Shown here: positions 6,470 to 9,696 of the stretch, piece after piece
How positions within the stretch are numbered: the first letter of the stretch is position 1
Layout: each line of letters opens with the position of its first letter
Source of the DNA: GCA-2687515 sp963582805
GTDB lineage: Bacteria > Pseudomonadota > Alphaproteobacteria > Rhodospirillales > UBA2165
NCBI GenBank assembly: GCA_963582805.1
Contig: CAUZTZ010000154.1
Location: 1 to 9,696 of the forward strand
Reading direction: 5' to 3'
Length of the DNA: 9,696 nt
Notes under the pieces: generated by a model
What the model was told of the DNA's origin: nothing
Database searches by the model: none
Seen by the model: only the letters and a program-made list of their open reading frames with translations
Position numbers and translations under genes: made by a program

Positions 6470-7544
6470 TGCGCCGGTCTCGATCATCTTCACCGGCCTT
6501 GTCAGGGACAAAGACATTTTCCGGCGCTCGCTGGAAGCCTTTCGCGGCCTACCCGGCGTTGAGCAAATCATCCTCTCCACCTGGCAAAAAGAGGCCGAGG
6601 AAAATCAGGCGTTCCTGACCGAAATCAGCCGCCGTTACGATGTGACCCTCGCCGCGGTTCCCGAGCCGCAAAGCTGGACCGGCAATATGCTGAGCCAGAT
6701 GATGTCTTTGCAGATGGGATTGCGCCGCGTGCCCGAAGGCAACCGGGTCTTAAAGACGCGCACCGATGTGTTTATCGAGCCGGGTGCCTTCGGGCATGTT
6801 CTGGCGCAAGATTGCAGCCTGGAATTCCCCGAAAACTTCGCCCGCGCAGCGCACATCTTCGAGCAAAGAGTCTGGGTCTGGGGCGCCGAGGCAACCTCGC
6901 CGTTTTATATCCACGATTTGTTTTTCTTCGGCCATAAGCGCGATATGGCCAAGCTGGTGAACATGGATATCCGCTACGACGTGATGTACCAGATGTCCAA
7001 GGAACGCATTCACATCCGCCGCTTCGCGCATCCATTCCTGTATGAATTTCCCATATTCGAACGCTTTCTCAATATCGAAAACGTGCTCGGCGCGACCCAC
7101 GATTTTCCCAACGAGTACCGCTATTCGGTGCTCCGCCAATTGCTGCAGAACGACACCTATGTGCGCATTTTGCTGCTGTATTATCAGATACTGTCGCTCT
7201 ATTTCTCCAACGATTGGGGTGCGGGGCCTGTGTTCGAATGGCGCGATCAGCCGGAACAGATAGTGTTCGGCAGCGGCGCCACCATATCGGATTTTCTGTT
7301 GGGCCGGCCCGAATTGAAGGCGCTGATGCCCGCCGGCGATACCTATTTTGCGCAAGTGAGCAATGGCGATTACCCACCTTGCGATATCGGCCGCCGCTTC
7401 GATGCGGCGCGGGCGTACCTCGCCGGCCTCGATGATATTCGGGATGCCTGCCTGGATGAGGATTTTGACGAATTTATGGAATACGCCCTCGCCGCCGGCG
7501 AAACCGCGCTAGGCGAAGTTAAAGATAAATTCGGCGGCGGCTAG
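6462..7544 (+). CDS. WavE-like lipopolysaccharide/glycan biosynthesis protein, probable glycosyltransferase
   Basis: A 360-residue protein resembling the WavE lipopolysaccharide synthesis family, thought to act in glycan core or capsule assembly. The fold-like landmarks are VSIIFTGLVR near the N-terminus (6-15), EQIILSTWQ (34-42), a segment around MLSQMMSLQMGL (76-87), and RVLKTRTDVFIEP (95-107), which holds the Arg/Asp pair typical of this group and is the likely nucleotide-sugar/metal site. The rest is rich in aromatic residues (for example YIHDLFFFGHKRDMAKL) with no signal peptide or clear membrane segment, so a cytoplasmic or peripheral location is inferred. ATG 6462 is chosen over ATG 6456 because of GGAA spacing; it overlaps the upstream gene by 8 bases. 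It is the last cassette gene and ends 7 bases from the convergent transporter gene. The family call is moderate: other GT-A-like families share these motifs, and donor and acceptor are unknown. Confidence 0.72.
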   Translation: MADAPVSIIFTGLVRDKDIFRRSLEAFRGLPGVEQIILSTWQKEAEENQAFLTEISRRYDVTLAAVPEPQSWTGNMLSQMMSLQMGLRRVPEGNRVLKTRTDVFIEPGAFGHVLAQDCSLEFPENFARAAHIFEQRVWVWGAEATSPFYIHDLFFFGHKRDMAKLVNMDIRYDVMYQMSKERIHIRRFAHPFLYEFPIFERFLNIENVLGATHDFPNEYRYSVLRQLLQNDTYVRILLLYYQILSLYFSNDWGAGPVFEWRDQPEQIVFGSGATISDFLLGRPELKALMPAGDTYFAQVSNGDYPPCDIGRRFDAARAYLAGLDDIRDACLDEDFDEFMEYALAAGETALGEVKDKFGGG

Positions 7545-7555
7545 ACGGCGGCTAG
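7535..7555. repeat. 11-base tandem repeat carrying both convergent stop codons
   Basis: CGGCGGCTAG occurs at 7535-7544 and again at 7546-7555, separated by one base. The first copy supplies the TAG stop of the WavE-like gene. The second supplies, on the other strand, the TAG stop of the dppF-like gene (7554-7552). No terminator hairpin with a T-run is visible between the two genes. Confidence 0.8.
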
Positions 7556-8556
7556 CTATGAAGGTGGCACTCAACCTTGCGGCTGCCCAAATCGTGCATC
7601 GACGGGTTGTCCACGGAACAATTGTCCATGATTTTTGCGCATCTGGGATGGAACGAGCAGCCGGTCGGCGGGTCCAGCGGGTTTGGAAAACCACGGCCGA
7701 GGGCAATTTCGGGGATGCCCTTGCTGGGGTCCGGGGTCAGCACCGAGTCCAGAAGCGCTTGCGAATAGGGATGCTGCGGATTGGAAAAGATGTCCTTTTT
7801 ATCACCATATTCGATCAGCCGTCCGAGATACATAACCGCCACATTGTCGGCCAGATGCTCGACCACCGCCAGATCATGGCTGATGAAGACATAGGTCAAA
7901 TTCATCTCGTCGCGAAGGTCCTGAAGCATGTTCAGGATATGCGCCTGCACCGAAACGTCGAGCGCCGAGGTCGGCTCGTCGCACAAAATCACCTCGGGCT
8001 TCATGATCAGCGCGCGCGCCACGGCGACGCGCTGGCGCTGGCCGCCCGATAGCTGATTGGGATAGGAATGGATCAGCCTTTTGGGCAGCTCGACCATGGC
8101 CATGATGTCTTCGACCATCTGGCGGCGCTCTTCCTTGGTGCCGATATTATGCACTTTAAGCGGCAGGGACATGATCGATTCCAGCGTCTTCCTGGGGTTC
8201 AGGGACGAATAGGGATCCTGAAAGACGGGCTGTACCTTGCGCGCGATTTGGCGGATATCCACATTGCTGATCGGCACGCCTTCGATGAAAATTTCGCCCG
8301 ATGACGGCTTCAAAAGGCCAAGCATCATCTTGGCCAGCGTGGTCTTGCCGCAACCGGATTCGCCGACCACCGCCAGCACTTCGCCGCGCTTGACGCTGAG
8401 ATTGACATCCTGCACGGCGCGCAGGTTTTTCTTTTCCGAGAAAAATCCCTTGCCGACGGTGAAATTGCGGCCCACGCCCCGGCATTCGAGCATCGGGGCT
8501 TCGGAGCCGGGCTGGGCGCCGGCGGCGCCCATGGTTTGTACTGCGTCGTTCATCAT
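7552..8556 (-). CDS. dppF: Dipeptide/oligopeptide ABC importer ATP-binding subunit, DppF/OppF type
   Basis: A 334-residue cytoplasmic ATPase that powers peptide (or related solute) import as a heterodimer with the DppD-like protein. All ABC motifs are present: Walker A GESGCGKT (65-72), Q-loop Gln113 in VFQDPYSSLNP, signature LSGGQRQR (169-176), Walker B VILCDEP with Glu194, and the switch His227 in FISHD. The C-terminal oligopeptide-type extension DPPTGCSFHPRC is present, with cysteines 300, 306, 313 and 330. SEKKNLRAVQDVNLSVKRGE is the usual DppF start of the nucleotide-binding domain. The ATG at 8556 overlaps the dppD stop as ATGATGA; the next ATG (8553) is possible. Longer in-frame starts would lie deep inside dppD and are not favoured. 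GGGGG just upstream may serve as a weak ribosome site, but coupling from dppD is more likely. The substrate could be peptides, nickel or opines; the ATPase does not tell. Confidence 0.93.
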   Translation of the reverse strand: MMNDAVQTMGAAGAQPGSEAPMLECRGVGRNFTVGKGFFSEKKNLRAVQDVNLSVKRGEVLAVVGESGCGKTTLAKMMLGLLKPSSGEIFIEGVPISNVDIRQIARKVQPVFQDPYSSLNPRKTLESIMSLPLKVHNIGTKEERRQMVEDIMAMVELPKRLIHSYPNQLSGGQRQRVAVARALIMKPEVILCDEPTSALDVSVQAHILNMLQDLRDEMNLTYVFISHDLAVVEHLADNVAVMYLGRLIEYGDKKDIFSNPQHPYSQALLDSVLTPDPSKGIPEIALGRGFPNPLDPPTGCSFHPRCAKIMDNCSVDNPSMHDLGSRKVECHLHS

Positions 8557-9599
8557 ACCCCCGTCGTCAAAAGATTGCCGGTCCCGGCGTCGATACATTC
8601 CTGGACGCTCATTCGGCATCGGTAGCCGCGCCCTTCGGAAAGCGCGTTCAATCCCACATAGCCGGTTTCGCAGGCTTTATGCACGCTGTCGCACCGGTTG
8701 CGAAACATGCAGCCTTCCAAATCGCCGACCAAGGCCGGCACCAGCCCTCGGATGGAGCCCAGCCTTTCGCCGGACGTGACGCTGCCCGGAACCGGAATAC
8801 AGGCCATCAGACCTTGCGTATAGGGATGGATGGGTTTCTCGAACACCTCTTGCGCGGTGCCGGTTTCGACGAAGCTGCCCGCATACATGACCGCGACGCG
8901 GTCGGCGATACGCGCCACCACGCCCAAATCATGGGTGATGAAAACCATCGCCATATTGAATTCTTTTTGCAGATCTTTGAGCAGGATCAAAATCTGCGCC
9001 TGGATGGTCACGTCGAGCGCCGTGGTCGGCTCGTCGGCGATCACCAGTGTCGGCCCGCACATCAGCGTCATGGCGATCATCACCCGCTGGCGGAGGCCGC
9101 CGGAAAGCTGATGCGGATATTGCACCAGGCGGCTGCGCGCGGCGGTAATGCCGACTTTATCAAGCAGGTATTCGGCGCGTTCGCGAGCTTCTTTGCGCCT
9201 GCCTTTGCCGTGATGGATAAAGACCTCTTCCATCTGATCGCCGATGCGGTAAACCGGGTTCAGCGAGGTCATCGGATCCTGGAATATCATTCCCATCCGG
9301 TTGCCGCGCAAGGCGGCGAATTCTTTTTTGCTGATAACCAAGAGATTTTCCTGCTCCAGCATCAGCGTGTCGGCAGTTAGCGAAGCGCGGCCGGGCAACA
9401 AATCCATGATCGCCAGAGAGGTGATCGATTTGCCGCAACCGGATTCGCCGACGATGCACAGCGTCTCGCCCTCATCGACGTGAAAACTGATTTTGTCCAC
9501 CGCGTGCAGGGTGCCCGCCGGAACATTGATATCCACCGACAGATTTTTGACGTCTAGAACGGTCTTTGAGGCACCGCCAGGACCACTTTCGGTATTCAA
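8553..9599 (-). CDS. dppD: Dipeptide/oligopeptide ABC importer ATP-binding subunit, DppD/OppD type
   Basis: A 348-residue ATPase partner of the DppF-like protein, expected on the cytoplasmic face of a five-part peptide-type importer. Motifs seen are Walker A GESGCGKS (51-58), Q-loop Gln107 in IFQDPMTSLNP, signature LSGGLRQR (165-172), Walker B LVIADEP with Glu190, and switch His223 in FITHD. The C-terminal extension contains GLVPALVGDLEGCMFRNRC and four cysteines (297, 303, 310, 328) with the same first spacings as in the DppF-like partner. The start is TTG 9599-9597: an in-frame TAA at 9617-9615 leaves no ATG or GTG, and GGGGAG lies 6 bases upstream. The ATG at 9604 is out of frame and reads only Met-Arg-stop. 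Gene order D then F is usual for the end of a dpp/opp operon; permeases and binding protein would be past the right edge or elsewhere. Confidence 0.93.
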   Translation of the reverse strand: MNTESGPGGASKTVLDVKNLSVDINVPAGTLHAVDKISFHVDEGETLCIVGESGCGKSITSLAIMDLLPGRASLTADTLMLEQENLLVISKKEFAALRGNRMGMIFQDPMTSLNPVYRIGDQMEEVFIHHGKGRRKEARERAEYLLDKVGITAARSRLVQYPHQLSGGLRQRVMIAMTLMCGPTLVIADEPTTALDVTIQAQILILLKDLQKEFNMAMVFITHDLGVVARIADRVAVMYAGSFVETGTAQEVFEKPIHPYTQGLMACIPVPGSVTSGERLGSIRGLVPALVGDLEGCMFRNRCDSVHKACETGYVGLNALSEGRGYRCRMSVQECIDAGTGNLLTTGV

Positions 9600-9605
9600 C
9601 GCATT

Positions 9606-9611
9606 CTCCCC
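9606..9611 (-). promoter_or_regulatory. Strong ribosome binding site fixing the TTG start of dppD
   Basis: GGGGAG on the minus strand ends 6 bases before TTG 9599-9597. It abuts the out-of-frame ATG at 9604 with only one base between, too close to initiate there. Confidence 0.65.
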
Positions 9612-9651
9612 GTTTTATTGCCCCATTCGAGGCATGTACTTTTATCGCAAC

Positions 9652-9665
9652 GAACCGACCGGTTC
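9652..9665. repeat. Perfect palindrome upstream of dppD, candidate repressor operator
   Basis: GAACCG-AC-CGGTTC is a perfect 6-base inverted repeat with a 2-base spacer, with ACCGGT inside it. It lies 52 bases before the dppD start. Symmetric sites of this kind are common targets of TetR-family dimers. A TAAAAT box at 9687-9682 (minus strand) could be a -10 just upstream, but its -35 would fall outside the window. Operator function is inference. Confidence 0.4.
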
Positions 9666-9696
9666 CTATAGCAAGCCCGATATTTTAGCGGAATTC

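Noticed and set aside
8557..8619. N-terminal extension of the dppF-like gene to an upstream in-frame start (355 codons)
   Set aside because: It would overlap dppD by 67 bases and adds an arginine-rich stretch not typical of the family. The ATGA overlap at 8556 is the normal operon arrangement.
9596..9696. Open minus-strand frame from the right edge ending in TGA on the dppD start, possibly the tail of an upstream gene
   Set aside because: Its 33 codons are rich in Cys and Arg, lack the G/C third-position bias and do not resemble a dppC C-terminus, so it is more likely non-coding leader.
9691..9696. Window ends exactly at an EcoRI site, suggesting a clone boundary
   Set aside because: GAATTC also occurs several times inside the window, so the edge may be coincidence and says nothing about biology.

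Overview
This window reads as a chromosomal segment of a GC-rich proteobacterium, most likely an alphaproteobacterium. The support is strong G/C preference at third codon positions, many long mirror-image open frames on the strand opposite real genes, and the type of catabolic CoA enzymes and oligopeptide transporter present. This is an impression from composition and family resemblance, not a placement. No tRNA, rRNA, CRISPR array, insertion sequence or phage gene was seen. Coding density is very high: no gene-free stretch exceeds 300 bases, and the largest gaps are about 60 to 100 bases.

Left part (1-2007): a divergent pair of carboxylic-acid catabolism genes. On the minus strand is the N-terminal 259 codons of a CaiB/BaiF (class III) CoA-transferase, cut by the window edge. 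On the plus strand is an acyl-CoA dehydrogenase. They share a 77-base divergent control region that holds a perfect CAAAAT/ATTTTG inverted repeat. The pair suggests activation of an acid by CoA transfer, followed by alpha,beta-dehydrogenation.

Middle (2004 or 2070 to 7544): four plus-strand genes that look like a small surface-glycan or glycoconjugate cassette. In order they are a CgeB-like GT-B glycosyltransferase fused to a TPR-like helical tail; a two-domain protein with a degenerate nucleotidyltransferase-like half and a choline/aminoglycoside-kinase-like half; a canonical sugar-nucleotidyltransferase-type enzyme; and a WavE-like glycan biosynthesis protein. The last three are tightly packed with 4- and 8-base overlaps. 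The inferred logic is: phosphorylate a small substrate or sugar, activate it with a nucleotide, then transfer it to a glycan or protein acceptor. The substrate cannot be named from sequence.

Right part (7552-9696): the two ATPase subunits of a dipeptide/oligopeptide ABC importer (DppD-like then DppF-like) on the minus strand, overlapping by ATGA. DppD appears to start at a TTG placed by a strong GGGGAG site. Upstream of it is a perfect GAACCG-AC-CGGTTC palindrome that could be an operator. The permeases and binding protein are not in the window. The dppF-like gene and the WavE-like gene converge with only 7 bases between their stop codons, inside an 11-base tandem repeat.
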